From the NCBI RefSeq assembly GCF_019633745.1, contig NZ_CP037968.1, forward strand, positions 434,001-498,000: DNA of 64,000 nucleotides. Direction: 5' to 3'. Position numbers and translations under genes: made by a program. The stretch comes from Methanofollis formosanus. Lineage in GTDB: Archaea; Halobacteriota; Methanomicrobia; Methanomicrobiales; Methanofollaceae. Below, piece by piece: positions 27,586 through 36,935 of this stretch. Position 1 is the first letter of the stretch. Each line of letters begins with the position of its first letter. The notes below the pieces were generated by a model that searched no databases, had not been told where the DNA came from, and saw only the letters and a program-made list of their open reading frames with translations.

Positions 27586-28787
27586 TGGCCGCCGATATCT
27601 TCTTCGACCTCTCGGTGAGGAGTGTGCGGCGTCACTTCCTCCGCTCGCTCCTCGCCGCCGTCGGGATCGTCATCGGGGTGGTCGCCATCACCTCGATGGG
27701 GATCATGGGGACGAGCATGAGTCTCTCGGTGACCGACTCGCTCACCGAGACCGGAAATGTGCTGGTGATCTATCCGGACTCAGGCGGGGACGGCGGCGGC
27801 AAGATGGGCGGGCCGTCAGGGGGCGACGAGGACGAGTACATCTCGGAGAATCAGGTCAGGGATATCGTCAGGGCCGCGGGTTCCAATGAGGTCGTCCCGA
27901 TCTATTCAGAGACCGAGCAGATCCGGGCGGGTTCGGAGGAGAGACGGGCCACCATCTATGGCCTCGACACCGACCAACTCCCTGACCTTTTCGAGGTCGC
28001 CGAGGGCGACTATCCCAGGAGCACCTCGGGGGTGCTCGTCGGTCCGACGCTTGCCGAAAACCTGGACCTGAAGGTGGGGACCAGGATCAAGATCGGCGAT
28101 CCGGACGACGAGGGCCAGCACACCGTCAGGGTCAACGGGATCCTGGAAGAGCGGGGCATGTCGATGGACCTCAACACCGACAATGCCGTCATCGCATCTG
28201 ACCGGTGGTTCACCTCCGTCTTCGGCGGTGAGGGGGAGTACGACCAGGTGAACGTGGTTGTCGGGGCGATCGAGGATATCGATCAGGTCAAGGACGATAT
28301 CGACCGGCACCTGAACAAGAAGGATGACGAGGTGAGGATCTGGGACTCAGGGCAGATGCTTGAGTCGATCACCTCGACGCTCGATACGATGACCGGGTTT
28401 ATCATGGCGATCGGCGGGATCTCGCTGCTGGTCGCGGCGGTGAGTATCTTCAATGTGATGATGATGTCGGTGACGGAGCGGACGCGCGAGATCGGGATCC
28501 TCCGGAGTATCGGGACGAGACGAACCATCGTCAGGAGGATGTTCCTGTACGAGGCGTTCATCCTCGGCGGCGTGGGTGCGGTGATCGGCGGAGTGCTGAG
28601 TCTGGTCGCCGGGTACCTCGCGGTGCTCGTAATGATCGGGGATGCGGCGTACTTCTTCACGCCTGAAGCTCTGATCTATGTTCCGTACGGGATGTGCATC
28701 GGAGTCGCGGTCTGTGTCTTCTCAGGGCTCTATCCGGCATGGAAGGCGGCCGACCTCGATCCGGTCATGGCCCTGGCGGCGGAGTGA
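27582..28787 (+). CDS. MacB-type ABC permease (FtsX fold)
   Basis: A 401-residue membrane protein of the MacB/FtsX family. One membrane helix near residues 18-42 (FLRSLLAAVGIVIGVVAITS) precedes a large extracytoplasmic MacB_PCD domain (about 45-265). Three helices follow (about 270-295, 320-350 and 365-390), including the conserved MMMSVTERTREIGILRSIGT coupling segment. This topology acts as a mechanotransmission exporter or protein-release machine, not a classic importer. With the ATPase it forms a 2+2 complex; the Ig-like protein upstream is the likely outer partner. Substrate unknown. Confidence 0.9.
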   Translation: MMAADIFFDLSVRSVRRHFLRSLLAAVGIVIGVVAITSMGIMGTSMSLSVTDSLTETGNVLVIYPDSGGDGGGKMGGPSGGDEDEYISENQVRDIVRAAGSNEVVPIYSETEQIRAGSEERRATIYGLDTDQLPDLFEVAEGDYPRSTSGVLVGPTLAENLDLKVGTRIKIGDPDDEGQHTVRVNGILEERGMSMDLNTDNAVIASDRWFTSVFGGEGEYDQVNVVVGAIEDIDQVKDDIDRHLNKKDDEVRIWDSGQMLESITSTLDTMTGFIMAIGGISLLVAAVSIFNVMMMSVTERTREIGILRSIGTRRTIVRRMFLYEAFILGGVGAVIGGVLSLVAGYLAVLVMIGDAAYFFTPEALIYVPYGMCIGVAVCVFSGLYPAWKAADLDPVMALAAE

Positions 28788-28817
28788 AGGTTTCATACTC
28801 TCAAGGCGCATGGAGGA

Positions 28818-29612
28818 ATGAGGTGGATGATGGAGGACGAAGAAGGGACTCACACACTCCTGGTCGAGCGCGACGAGGACTTCCTCGCCGAACTCTCCGA
28901 GTATCTCGACGTGCTCGGGAGCGGGACGCGCCTGAAGATCCTGAAGGCAATCGAGCGGCGGCCCAAAGATGTCAGAGAAATCTCGCGCGAGATCGAGACG
29001 AGTTATGAGAACACCAAGAAGCACATCGACAAACTGCTCAGGATCGGGGTGATCAGGAAGGAGGCCGGGATGAGCAGGCCGACGGTGAAAGGGGTGCATC
29101 CGGTCTGGAAGTATTCGGTGGTTCCCGGCGGGATGGAGGGGATTGTCAGGAGTCTCAGTCTTTTTGGCAATATCGGGCTCATGCCCTCCGACGCCGTGCT
29201 CTCCGAACGTCTTGCTGCGGTGCAGGAGCAGGTCTCGGAGGAACTGGCGACGGCCGTGCCGGTGCTGATGCTCCTCGGCGGTCCAGACGACGGGAAGGTC
29301 TTCCCCCTCCATGGGGAGCGGGTCGCCGTCGGCCGCGAGGACCCTGCCGGGGCGGGAGAGTACGACGAGGTGGTCGATATCGTCCTCGCCGAGCATTACG
29401 CCGCGGTGACCAGGGTCACGCGCCCGCACGCCCTGCTGACGCTGGAGGAGGGTACCTGGTACCTGGAGGACTGCGGGAGCACCGGCGGGACGGTGCTCAA
29501 CAGTGTCCCGCTCGAAGGGAAACAGAAGGTCGCCCTCAGTGACGGAGACCTCATCGGTCTCGGGAAGGGCATGAAGGGCGCACGTCTCGTCGTCACCCTG
29601 CCAGGGGCCTGA
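28818..29612 (+). CDS. Winged-helix + FHA domain regulator
   Basis: A 264-residue protein combining DNA binding with phosphothreonine recognition. Residues about 25-100 are an ArsR-type winged helix (LGSGTRLKILKAIERRPKDV, then a recognition-helix region ENTKKHIDKLL). A linker precedes an FHA domain (about 150-262) with VAVGRE (Gly172-Arg173), TRPHALL (Thr201-Arg202, His204) and STGGTVLN (221-228). These are the FHA phosphopeptide-binding residues. The next gene encodes a Ser/Thr kinase, so kinase output probably reaches transcription through this protein. Several ATGs (28818, 28827, 28830) are possible starts; GGAGG and GAGGTG both lie nearby. Confidence 0.88.
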   Translation: MRWMMEDEEGTHTLLVERDEDFLAELSEYLDVLGSGTRLKILKAIERRPKDVREISREIETSYENTKKHIDKLLRIGVIRKEAGMSRPTVKGVHPVWKYSVVPGGMEGIVRSLSLFGNIGLMPSDAVLSERLAAVQEQVSEELATAVPVLMLLGGPDDGKVFPLHGERVAVGREDPAGAGEYDEVVDIVLAEHYAAVTRVTRPHALLTLEEGTWYLEDCGSTGGTVLNSVPLEGKQKVALSDGDLIGLGKGMKGARLVVTLPGA

Positions 29613-29707
29613 GGCGGCAGGGTCGCATTCCGTCGATTTCATACCCTCCTCTCTCCCATACTTTTTCTGGTCAAAATATCCCCGCTCTCTCCGGGGGTAC
29701 CCCGACG

Positions 29708-31339
29708 ATGACATGCATGCGATCCCCTGAGGCCCTCATCTGGTGTCTGCTCCTTTTTTTCCTCGTCGGAGTGGTCGCTCCGGTCATGGGAGCGGCGGAG
29801 GTGATGATCCCCGTCGAAGGGCCGCATATGGACGTCCAGGAGATGCAGCACCCCTGGAGGGAGGGGAATGTCACCGGGGACGCGGGAGGTTTCCAGCCGG
29901 CGAGGGCCGGGTTCCATCCGGCGGCGAATCAGGCAGCCCTGGCAACGACGGTGATGGCCTACTTCACCGCCTTCTTCAGCGTCGGCCTCTCCATCCTGGT
30001 CGTCGCCGTGCTCTTCACCCTTGGCAGGGGGACGTCTCGGGGCTACCGATATGCCCTCCCCCGAGGGGGTTTTGGGCTTCTCGCAACGGCGTACGGTATC
30101 TCCGGATCGTTCTCCGCCATCTTTGCCGTCGGTGCTCTCTCGACCTTCAACCTGGTGACGATGAACTCCATCTCCGGCGGGGGACGAGCGCCCGACCTGA
30201 CTGTCGCCTTCGTGGGCATCTGTCTTGTCTACCTTGCCTTCTCCTCCTTCGCCCTCGCGTATGCATCCTTCAGGCGTCTCCCGGTGATCTACCTTCTCAG
30301 GGCCCACCCGCTCCCGGCCCTGACCCTTCTCCTGGTCGGTCTGGTCGGAGCCGTGCCGCTCTTCCGCGGGCCGGGCGGCGATCTCCTCGCGGTGCCGGTG
30401 CTCCTTGCGTCTGCGATCTTTCCGGTTCTCCAGATGCGGGGTCTCACCGTCACGGAGCGGGGATCCGCGACGATCACCGGCGGGGACGAAGGGCCTCTGA
30501 CGGTCGTCGGGGACGAAGAGGCGGTGCCTCCGAGATCGCCGTCCGGTTTTCCCGCGGGGTTTTCGGGGCGGTACGCCGATGTGACGTACGTCGGCAGAGG
30601 TGGGAACGCGAGCGTCTTCCGGGCGGTCCGCCGTACCGACGGCGAGGTGGTCGCGGTCAAGATCCCCCTCGGGACCGACGAACTGACCGGCCGCTACTTC
30701 CTCAAGGAGATGCGGATTTGGGAGGGGCTCGACCACCCGAATATCGTGAGGCTGTACGCCCTCAACATCCTGCCCGTCCCCTTCGTCGAGATGGAATATG
30801 TGGAACAGTCGCTCCAGGAGATCGAGAAACCGGTGAGCCCGACGGTGGCCCTGAAGATCGCGAGAGGAGTCGCCGCAGGACTCGGCTACGCCCATGAGAG
30901 GGGAGTGATCCACCGGGACATCAAACCGGCAAACCTCCTCATCGCACCCGGATGGGTCCCGAAGATCACCGACTGGGGCCTGGGCAAGGAGGTCGCCGAT
31001 ACCGGGACGACAACGGTGGTCGCCTTCTCCCTGGACTACGCAGCCCCCGAACAGGTTTCGCCCTCGCAGTTCGGGTCTCCCGGCAAGGAGACCGACATCT
31101 TCCAGTTCGGGGTGGTGCTGTACGAACTTCTCACCGGCAGGCGCCCGTTCCCTGGTGAGGGGATCGGCGAGGTGAGCATGGCGATCCTCACTGCCGACCC
31201 TCCCCTCCCCTCAACGCTGGACCCCTCCCTTGCCTGCTGGGACAGGGTCGTGGAGAGGTGTCTGGCAAAAGATCCGAAGCACCGGTACCGCTCGGTCGCA
31301 GACCTCCTCGCTGCCCTGGACGAGGTGGAGGAGGAGTGA
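29708..31339 (+). CDS. Membrane Ser/Thr protein kinase (Hanks type)
   Basis: A 543-residue kinase with an unusual N-terminal membrane half. A signal-like segment (about 9-29) and roughly 40 exposed residues are followed by about five helices (82-105, 121-145, 165-188, 203-220, 224-243). The cytoplasmic kinase domain spans 289-543: G-loop VGRGGNASVF near 295-304, VAVK (Lys 318), HRDIKPANLL (Asp 404, Asn 409), DWG (422-424, replacing DFG) and APE (446-448). All catalytic residues are present, so it should be active. It may sense a membrane or envelope signal and phosphorylate a ligand of the FHA protein upstream. AAAATATCCCC near 29675 suggests a short leader or none. Confidence 0.92.
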   Translation: MTCMRSPEALIWCLLLFFLVGVVAPVMGAAEVMIPVEGPHMDVQEMQHPWREGNVTGDAGGFQPARAGFHPAANQAALATTVMAYFTAFFSVGLSILVVAVLFTLGRGTSRGYRYALPRGGFGLLATAYGISGSFSAIFAVGALSTFNLVTMNSISGGGRAPDLTVAFVGICLVYLAFSSFALAYASFRRLPVIYLLRAHPLPALTLLLVGLVGAVPLFRGPGGDLLAVPVLLASAIFPVLQMRGLTVTERGSATITGGDEGPLTVVGDEEAVPPRSPSGFPAGFSGRYADVTYVGRGGNASVFRAVRRTDGEVVAVKIPLGTDELTGRYFLKEMRIWEGLDHPNIVRLYALNILPVPFVEMEYVEQSLQEIEKPVSPTVALKIARGVAAGLGYAHERGVIHRDIKPANLLIAPGWVPKITDWGLGKEVADTGTTTVVAFSLDYAAPEQVSPSQFGSPGKETDIFQFGVVLYELLTGRRPFPGEGIGEVSMAILTADPPLPSTLDPSLACWDRVVERCLAKDPKHRYRSVADLLAALDEVEEE

Positions 31340-31454
31340 ATCGTTGAACCAATCGGTTCAACCATTGCACTCCAGGTATTTCGGGAATATTTATCCGCAC
31401 CTGCAGACTGGTGATCAGGGTGTCCATCCGGCACCCGATATCTGGAGGAAGAAG

Positions 31455-31880
31455 ATGAGAAAGATCGGCATCATCGGCATCATATGCCTCTGTTGTGTCG
31501 GTGCGTTTCTGGCCATGCCGGCAAGCGCATTCTTCGGCGGAGACTCCGGCCATGCCCCCAGGATGCACTATGCCCAGGGGGGTGCATTGAGTGCTGCATG
31601 CGAGGAGAACAGGTTCGGCGGGTTCGGTGCGGGCAACCACGGCGCACACCCTGCGGCCCCGGTCCTCGCCGCCCTCGATGAGAGCGGGTACGACACCTCA
31701 GAACTGCAGGCCCTCCTCGACACCGCACAGGAGGCCCGTGAGAACGGAGACTGCGAGACGGCATTCGAGACGATGCAGGAGTTCAGAACCGAATTGAAGA
31801 CCGCCGTCGATGAAAGCGGCATTGCAGTGGGTTTTGAGAGGTGCGGTTTCAAGCACGGCCACTGCTTCAGGTCTGCCTGA
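31455..31880 (+). CDS. Small exported protein
   Basis: A 141-residue protein with a clear signal peptide (MRKIGIIGIICLCCVGAFLA, cleavage after PASA near 24). The mature part has a Gly/His-rich N-terminal stretch (FGGDSGHAPRMHYAQGG), then a helical region (SELQALLDTAQEARENGDCE, ETMQEFRTELKTAVDES) and a C-terminal CGFKHGHC. The last part, with Cys and His pairs, could bind a metal, but this is speculative. No family is recognised. GGAGGAAG (31444 on) precedes the ATG at 31455 at good spacing; upstream starts in this frame lack one. Confidence 0.7.
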   Translation: MRKIGIIGIICLCCVGAFLAMPASAFFGGDSGHAPRMHYAQGGALSAACEENRFGGFGAGNHGAHPAAPVLAALDESGYDTSELQALLDTAQEARENGDCETAFETMQEFRTELKTAVDESGIAVGFERCGFKHGHCFRSA

Positions 31881-31973
31881 GTGGGGAGAGAGCCCTCCCC
31901 CTATTTTTCTGAGAGAGCGTCCCGGAAGTATGCCGGGTTTGCTCATTCACCAGGACAGAAGTACATTTTTTTA

Positions 31974-32285
31974 GCTCTTTAGAATTCGGCATGAGGCGAG
32001 ATCACGCCTCAAGCATACGGGATGAATATTTCTCGTCGCTTGCTCTCCCATATTCAGACAGGAAAACTGGTGGAGACCTCGCTCCATCACCGCCCCCACC
32101 TATCTTCGATCCGTGGGGGAACGAGCGCTAGCGAGTTCGAGAAGACGAAGTCTTCGCTGAAGACCGAAGGGAGTCGAGACAATCTCCGATTTTCGAGTGT
32201 GAGCGGAGCGAACATGAAAAGAACGGCAGGTCTTCGAGCGGCTAGCCCTGCACAGAGATAGTTATCCAGAGGAATTCTAAGTGCT
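31974..32285 (-). repeat. Divergent family B element
   Basis: Bounded by GCTCTTTAGAATTC (31974-31987) and GAATTCTAAGTGC (32272-32284), imperfect inverted repeats. Near the left end it carries the family tail CAAGCATACGGGATGAATATTT and then CCCCCACCTATCTTCGAT. The interior (AACGAGCGCTAGCGAGTTCG, AGAAGACGAAGTCTTCG) is shared with the copy near 41728-41775 but not with the others. 32286-32391 shows nothing. Confidence 0.55.
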
Positions 32286-32391
32286 TCGGTTAGAGGGAAG
32301 GTTCAATCCTCAGAGAGTTCCGGGCTATGCTCTAAGAGAGCCATTCATCTCAAGTGACGACGAAGCCCCAGATATCACGGCTTTCATCCTC

Positions 32392-33183
32392 TCACGATAC
32401 AAGCCCAAGGGCCATCAGCAGCCCCAGGATCACAGGCTGGTGGACGAGGTAGATGAAGAGCGAGTTCCTGCCAAAAAGCGAGAGAAGGCCCGCACACCAG
32501 CCGTTCATCTCCGGGAAACAAAAGCGCCGCTTTCCTTCAGGGTAGAGCCAGAACCCGAACCCCATCCCGATGAGGGCCACGCCGAGCCACGGGATGACCG
32601 GGACGTAGTCGACGCTGTAGAAGGATGCCGGGTGGACGCCGAGCCAGAGGAGCCAGTACGGACCGTTGATTCCGCTGAGCGGGACGGCGGCGAGGATGAA
32701 CGCCGCGCCGATGGGGAGGTTCCAGCGGCCGAACCTGAGGAAGAAGGGGGCGACGATGATCGCGAAGCCGATGAGGTGGAGGATCCCGAAGACCACGAAA
32801 CCGTCGCCGAGGAAGAGCCAGGTGGCGAGGGTGACGAGGAGGCCGTACAGGAAGATCTTCCCGCCGCGGTGCGCGTAGTCGGCCCAGAGCGCCTTCCCCG
32901 ACAGTCGGTCCCGCCGGCGGGCATAGCTGATCGGAAGCGAGATGCCGGCGAGGGCGATGAAGAGCGAAGCGGTCGCGAGGGCGAAGAGTTTCCAGAACCC
33001 GGTGTGCACCTCCACGTCGGCGATCCCGAAGAAGGAGAGGTCGAAGAGGAAGTGGAAGAGGACCATCATCAGGATCGCGACGCCGCGCAGGAGGTCGATC
33101 TCCAGGAAACGTCGGCCTGCACTATGAGTTGAGAAAGCTCCTGTCACGAGTTCCGGGTATGGGGTGCGGTGCGGGCGGCGCAT
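32392..33183 (-). CDS. DUF1624 / HGSNAT-like membrane protein
   Basis: A 263-residue integral membrane protein with about seven hydrophobic segments. It begins with the family motif FLEIDLLRGVAILMMVLFHF (about 26-45), followed by GRNSLFIYLVHQPVILGLLM near the C-terminus. These mark the DUF1624/heparan-glucosaminide acetyltransferase-like group, related to membrane acyltransferases that modify envelope sugars. Substrate unknown. It is a single gene flanked by a repeat element and by the promoter of the large sensor kinase. Confidence 0.8.
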   Translation of the reverse strand: MRRPHRTPYPELVTGAFSTHSAGRRFLEIDLLRGVAILMMVLFHFLFDLSFFGIADVEVHTGFWKLFALATASLFIALAGISLPISYARRRDRLSGKALWADYAHRGGKIFLYGLLVTLATWLFLGDGFVVFGILHLIGFAIIVAPFFLRFGRWNLPIGAAFILAAVPLSGINGPYWLLWLGVHPASFYSVDYVPVIPWLGVALIGMGFGFWLYPEGKRRFCFPEMNGWCAGLLSLFGRNSLFIYLVHQPVILGLLMALGLVS

Positions 33184-33363
33184 GTCAGGGAGATAGATAG
33201 GTACCGAAGGGTGATGACTCTTTTCACACGGCTTTGAAATATCAAAAATATCCTCAAATCATCCTCTTCGTCAGGATAGAATCTCGATGGAATCGTATCG
33301 AACAAATAATATATTATATTGGCAGAATGGTCGATCTGAATCCGGTGGGGTTGGTGAAAATAT

Positions 33364-36324
33364 ATGATTCATCTGCTGTTGGTTGACGACGAGCCCGCAA
33401 TTTTACAGGTGGGCAGGGTGTTCCTTGAAGATCAAGGAGGAATATGTGTCGATGTTGCGGGGTCGGCCGGGGAGGGGATGGACCTCCTCAGATCCTGCAA
33501 GTACGATGTCGTCGTCTCCGATTACGAGATGCCGCAGACTAACGGGATCACGTTTCTCAAGGCAGTCCGACGGTTCTGTCCCGCGATGCCGTTCATTCTC
33601 TTCACCGGGAAGGGACGGGAGGAGGTGGTGATCGAGGCGCTGAACAGCGGCGCGGATTTTTATCTCCAGAAGGGCGGGGACGCGGCGGCCCAGTTCACCG
33701 AACTAACCCATAAGGTCAGGCAGGCGGTGAACAGGAGGAGGGCCGAGCGGGCGTTCAGGGAGTCCGAGAAGAACTACCGTGACCTGGTGGAGAATCTCCA
33801 GAACATCCTCTTCAAGGCCGATCGGGAAGGAAAAATCACCTATCTCAACAGTTGCGGCCTCGAAGCGCTGGGGGTGACCGACGCCGAGGCGGTCGGTCAG
33901 AACTGGAACCTCTACCTCCACCCTGACGACCGGAAGGCGGCGTGGGAACGGGGGGTCGAGATGGTCAGGACCGGCAAACCGGTGATCAACCATGAGGCCA
34001 GAGTTCTGCCGCAAAGAGACGAAAAAAAGGCGTTCCCGGCCCTTCTCACCTTCACGCCGCTCTGGGACAGTGAGGATCAGTTCGTCGGTCTCCAGGGAAT
34101 TGCGGTCGATATCTCCGAGAGAAAAAGGGCACAGGAAGCTCTCGGAGAGGTGGAGTTCAGGTACCAGATCATCGCCGAGGGGATCTACGACGGTGTCACG
34201 GTGGGCGGGACGGACGGGACGATCATCTTCGCATCCCCTTCGATGGAACGGCTTTCCGGCTACCGTCCTGAGGAGATGCTCGGACGGTCATATGCCGAAT
34301 TTATCAGGGGCCCGGATATCGAGAGGATCCAGGAACATTTCAGGAAGACGGTCAGAGGGGAGTGCTTTGAAGGGTTGCAGGTCCAGGTGATGCAAAAGGA
34401 CGGAGACTTTATCGATATCGAGATGAACGGCGGCCCGGTTTATACCACAGACGGGGAGATTTATGGGATTCAGAGCATCATGCGCGATGTCACCCGGCAG
34501 AAGCAGGCCGAGAAGGCACTCAGGGAGAGCGAAGAGCGCCTGAACGTCACGCTCCGTTCCATCGGCGACGGGGTGGTCGTGACCGATGCGGAAGGACGGG
34601 TGGTGATGCTCAATACGGTAGCCGAGGAGTTGACGGGGTGGCCTGAAGAAGAGGCCGCCGGGCGGCCCCTGGACGAGGTCTTCGTCATCGTCAACGAGAA
34701 AAACCGCAGACCGACCGAGAACCCGGTCAGGCGGGTGATCGAGACCGGACGGGTGGTTGGCCTGGCAAACCACACTGCACTCATCGCGAGGGACGGGAGC
34801 GAACGGTTGATCGCGGACAGCGCCGCACCGATCAGGGACCGGGACGGTGGGATCATCGGGGTGGTGCTCGTCTTCCGTGATGTGACCGCGGAAAAAGAGG
34901 CTGAGGCCGATCGTCTCAGGCTTGCGGCCATCGTCGAGTCGTCGGAGGACGCGATCTTCGGGACCGACCTGGAGGGGTTTGTCACGAGCTGGAACTCCGC
35001 CGCTATGGCGATCTACGGGTATGCTCCCGAAGAGGTGATCGGTCGTCATGTCTCGATGTTCGCCCCTGAAGACCGGAAGAACGAGTTCATGGGGGTCGTC
35101 GAACGGATCAAGAAGGGAGAGACGACAGGTCATTATGAAAGCAGGCGGGTGAAAAAGGACGGGAAAGAACTCGAGGTCTCCATCACCATCTCGCCGGTCA
35201 GGGATGAAGATGGTTCCATCATGGGTTTCTCCGCGATCTCCAGGGATGTCACCCGGCGCAACGAGGCGGTGCGGGCGCTGAAGGAGAACGAGGAGACGAT
35301 GAACCTGGTCATCAAGGGGGCCGACCTGGGCATGTGGGACTGGGACCCTCTCACCGGCGAACTGCTCTTCAACGGGATCTATGAGGAGATGCTCGGATAT
35401 GATCCCGACGAACTGGAGAGGAACGATCTCCTGTGGTCGCGCCTCATCCATCCGGAGGACTATCCGCGTGTCCATGAGACCATGCAAATCCATCTCGACG
35501 GGGATACTCCGTATTATCATACCGAGTTCAGGATGAGAAGAAAAGACGGCCGCTGGGCATGGATCCGGAGCCAGGGGAAGGTGGTGCAGAGGAACGGCGT
35601 GGATATGCCGCTCAGGATGACCGGGATCCATCAGGACATCACCGAGGTCCGCGAGTACGAGGAGGCGCTGAAGAAGGCGAACAAGAAACTGAATATCCTC
35701 AACGGGATAACCAGGCACGATATTGTCAACCAGATTGTGGCACTCCAGGGGTACCTGTACCTCATCAAAAAGTCCGCCGGGGCCGACCGGGCGCTCGCCG
35801 GTCGTGTCGACTCGTGTAATGGCCTCACCGAGAAGATCAAGCGACAGATCTCGTTCACGAGGGATTACGAGCACATGGGCGTGAAGGCCCCTGAGTGGCA
35901 GGACGTGGAGACGGTGGTGCGGGGGGCGGCGAGCGACCTGGCGCTCGACGGGATCGCTCTGACGGTCGCCGCCGGACCGATGGAGATCTATGCCGACCCC
36001 ATGTTCCAGATGGCGGTCTTCAATCTGCTCGAAAATTCGGTGCGGCACGGGAATGGTGTTTCGGAGATCAGGGTCTCGTTCAGGGAGAACGGCGAGGTCG
36101 GCACCCTGGTCATCGAGGACGACGGGGCCGGGGTGCCGGTCGAGCACAAGCCCAACATCTTCGATGCGGGTTTCGGGAGGAATACGGGATACGGGCTCTT
36201 TCTGGTGAGAGAGATCCTGGATATCACGGGGATGGCGATCGTCGAGACCGGGTGCGATGGTGAGGGAGCGAGGTTCGAGATCTCGGTGCCTGAGGGGAAG
36301 TTCAGGAGCAGGGCAGGAGCGTAA
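33364..36324 (+). CDS. REC-multi-PAS hybrid histidine kinase
   Basis: A 986-residue cytoplasmic kinase with no membrane segment. An N-terminal receiver domain (1-125) has the acidic pair DD at 8-9 and phosphoacceptor Asp 53 (VVVSDYEMPQ). Five PAS domains follow (about 140-255, 262-380, 390-510, 515-635 and 645-765), each ending in a DVT/DIT-type PAC junction. The kinase core has GITRHDIVNQ (phosphoacceptor His), NLLENSVRHG, EDDGAGVP and GYGLFLVRE. The REC-first order is common in methanogen kinases and suggests that a second kinase phosphorylates it. Its core is closely related to that of the kinase at 8085. TATA AATATATTATAT (33307 on) and GGTGAAA precede ATG 33364. Its end overlaps the convergent gene by 23 bp. 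Confidence 0.92.
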   Translation: MIHLLLVDDEPAILQVGRVFLEDQGGICVDVAGSAGEGMDLLRSCKYDVVVSDYEMPQTNGITFLKAVRRFCPAMPFILFTGKGREEVVIEALNSGADFYLQKGGDAAAQFTELTHKVRQAVNRRRAERAFRESEKNYRDLVENLQNILFKADREGKITYLNSCGLEALGVTDAEAVGQNWNLYLHPDDRKAAWERGVEMVRTGKPVINHEARVLPQRDEKKAFPALLTFTPLWDSEDQFVGLQGIAVDISERKRAQEALGEVEFRYQIIAEGIYDGVTVGGTDGTIIFASPSMERLSGYRPEEMLGRSYAEFIRGPDIERIQEHFRKTVRGECFEGLQVQVMQKDGDFIDIEMNGGPVYTTDGEIYGIQSIMRDVTRQKQAEKALRESEERLNVTLRSIGDGVVVTDAEGRVVMLNTVAEELTGWPEEEAAGRPLDEVFVIVNEKNRRPTENPVRRVIETGRVVGLANHTALIARDGSERLIADSAAPIRDRDGGIIGVVLVFRDVTAEKEAEADRLRLAAIVESSEDAIFGTDLEGFVTSWNSAAMAIYGYAPEEVIGRHVSMFAPEDRKNEFMGVVERIKKGETTGHYESRRVKKDGKELEVSITISPVRDEDGSIMGFSAISRDVTRRNEAVRALKENEETMNLVIKGADLGMWDWDPLTGELLFNGIYEEMLGYDPDELERNDLLWSRLIHPEDYPRVHETMQIHLDGDTPYYHTEFRMRRKDGRWAWIRSQGKVVQRNGVDMPLRMTGIHQDITEVREYEEALKKANKKLNILNGITRHDIVNQIVALQGYLYLIKKSAGADRALAGRVDSCNGLTEKIKRQISFTRDYEHMGVKAPEWQDVETVVRGAASDLALDGIALTVAAGPMEIYADPMFQMAVFNLLENSVRHGNGVSEIRVSFRENGEVGTLVIEDDGAGVPVEHKPNIFDAGFGRNTGYGLFLVREILDITGMAIVETGCDGEGARFEISVPEGKFRSRAGA

Positions 36325-36856
36325 GGACGGCCCCGACGACGGGGGGTATGACGAGGTTGTCGTCGACCGGCGAGAGGAGTTCGGCGAGCATGGCGGCGGC
36401 CGCGGCGATGAGGGCGGGGAGCGGCGGCATGATGAAAAGGAGGACGGCGGCGAGTGCCAGAAATCCTCCGACCGAGCCTTCGAGGGTCCGGCCGTTGACG
36501 AGAGGATGTCGGCCGCAGGTGATCCCGACGACGGTGGCAGCGGAGTCGAGGACGGCGAGGGAGAGGACGGCGACGAAAGCGGTGCCGGGAGTGAAGAAGA
36601 TGGACGAGAAGAGGGCGCCGGCCACGAAGTACGCCGCGCCTTTGCCCGGGAAGGTCTCCTTGCGCTCGAAGGCGCCGACAACCTCGGAGAAGATGGGAAC
36701 GTGTCGTCCGTGGAGGAGCGCTTCGGCGATGACGAGTCCGGCGATGAGAAAGGCGGCATAGATCTTCGACGCAACCCCGGGCACCGGGATGAGGAGGACT
36801 GAGGCGATGCCGAGACCGAAGAGGAGGTGGACGGCCTGGCGCCCGAGTTCGCGCAT
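36302..36856 (-). CDS. Polyprenol/dolichol kinase-like membrane protein
   Basis: A 184-residue membrane protein with about five to six helices, resembling the SEC59/diacylglycerol kinase-like family (COG0170). These phosphorylate lipid alcohols with CTP and are related to CTP transferases. Recognisable parts are the N-terminal ELGRQAVHLLFGLGIASVLL, FPGKGAAYFVAGAL and DSAATVVGITCGRHPLVNGR followed by TLEGSVGGF, the last being the nucleotide-binding core. A polyprenol role in glycan or lipid synthesis is likely, and the CDP-alcohol transferase at 38072 is a lipid enzyme nearby. It converges on the sensor kinase with a 23-bp overlap. Confidence 0.75.
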   Translation of the reverse strand: MRELGRQAVHLLFGLGIASVLLIPVPGVASKIYAAFLIAGLVIAEALLHGRHVPIFSEVVGAFERKETFPGKGAAYFVAGALFSSIFFTPGTAFVAVLSLAVLDSAATVVGITCGRHPLVNGRTLEGSVGGFLALAAVLLFIMPPLPALIAAAAAMLAELLSPVDDNLVIPPVVGAVLTLLPCS

Positions 36857-36935
36857 GCGGGAGAATGGGGGGGTGATCTGATATATTCTTGCGGTATCTC
36901 TCTTCTTCGAAGGGTTAATCCCTCATCTGAGGCAA

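Noticed and set aside
34288-36774. 828-codon minus-strand ORF across the sensor kinase gene
   Set aside because: Shadow of the REC-PAS kinase; low complexity at its start and no domains.
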